Shown here piece by piece: positions 5,294 to 5,319 of a DNA stretch of 5,319 bases. The stretch is from Fidelibacterota bacterium (lineage in GTDB: Bacteria > Fidelibacterota > UBA2242): positions 1 to 5,319 of the forward strand of contig DPVY01000318.1 of NCBI GenBank assembly GCA_003527965.1, read 5' to 3'. The translations under genes and the position numbers were made by a program. Each line of letters starts with the position of its first letter. The first letter of the stretch is position 1. The notes beneath the pieces are model-generated. The model had not been told where the DNA came from. It saw nothing but the letters and a program-made list of their open reading frames with translations, and ran no database searches.

Positions 5294-5319
5294 AGAACAA
5301 CGGAAGCGTCAGGAGTGAG

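Larger units (their letters stand above)
5021..5319. other. Leader and upstream region of the ablAB operon (299 bases, no gene)
   Basis: Only short, unconvincing open frames are present. Immediately before ablA, minus-strand AGGAAG (5029-5024) is the ribosome binding site. Two weak inverted repeats lie in the leader: TTTCC/GGAAA (5053-5067) and CGAAGA/TCTTCG (5098-5124). The second can be read as a bulged hairpin, with TAC/GTA continuing the stem, and might be an operator or leader structure. A minus-strand GGAGG at 5073-5069 is not followed by a usable start. The stretch 5150-5250 is very AT-rich and is the likely promoter zone, but I cannot assign hexamers. No lysine or c-di-AMP riboswitch was recognised. 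Confidence 0.6.

Overview
The window comes from a bacterial chromosome segment of moderate to low GC. All four recognisable genes are on the minus strand, so transcription runs from right to left. Three things suggest a Bacteroidota-like or FCB-group environmental bacterium (Ignavibacteriota, Calditrichota or relatives): a secreted two-component-regulator-propeller protein, a phytochrome-type PAS histidine kinase, and several short GC-rich palindromic repeats between genes. This assignment is an inference, because the window holds no marker gene.

Right half (about 2850-5020): a two-gene operon, ablA (kamA, lysine 2,3-aminomutase) followed by ablB (GNAT beta-lysine N-acetyltransferase). The two genes overlap by one base. 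Together they convert L-lysine to L-beta-lysine and then to N-epsilon-acetyl-beta-lysine, a compatible solute made under salt stress in methanogens and some bacteria. All the catalytic and substrate-binding residues I could place in KamA are present and favour lysine, not glutamate, as substrate. Upstream is a roughly 300-base AT-rich leader that ends in a strong palindrome at the right edge (5274-5293).

Middle (2468-2849): a 382-base gap with no intact gene. It holds a cluster of palindromes (2591-2607, 2634-2674, 2805-2819) and a plus-strand stretch (about 2660-2823) that reads like a degraded coding fragment. This gap separates the osmolyte operon from the signalling operon.

Left half (1-2467): a soluble histidine kinase with two tandem PAS domains, followed 15 bases later by a secreted protein of Reg_prop beta-propeller repeats that runs off the left edge. 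The two are probably co-transcribed. A cytoplasmic kinase beside a separate exported propeller is an unusual arrangement, because the propeller is usually fused to its own kinase or output domain. That domain may lie beyond the left edge. An 11-base word (minus strand TAACTTAACAC) lies upstream of both operons and is the only hint in the sequence that they might be co-regulated.

I see no rRNA, tRNA, CRISPR array, transposase or recognisable riboswitch. The systems here belong to known families. The less explained parts are the intergenic repeat cluster, the coding-like fragment, the kinase/propeller pairing and the shared upstream word.
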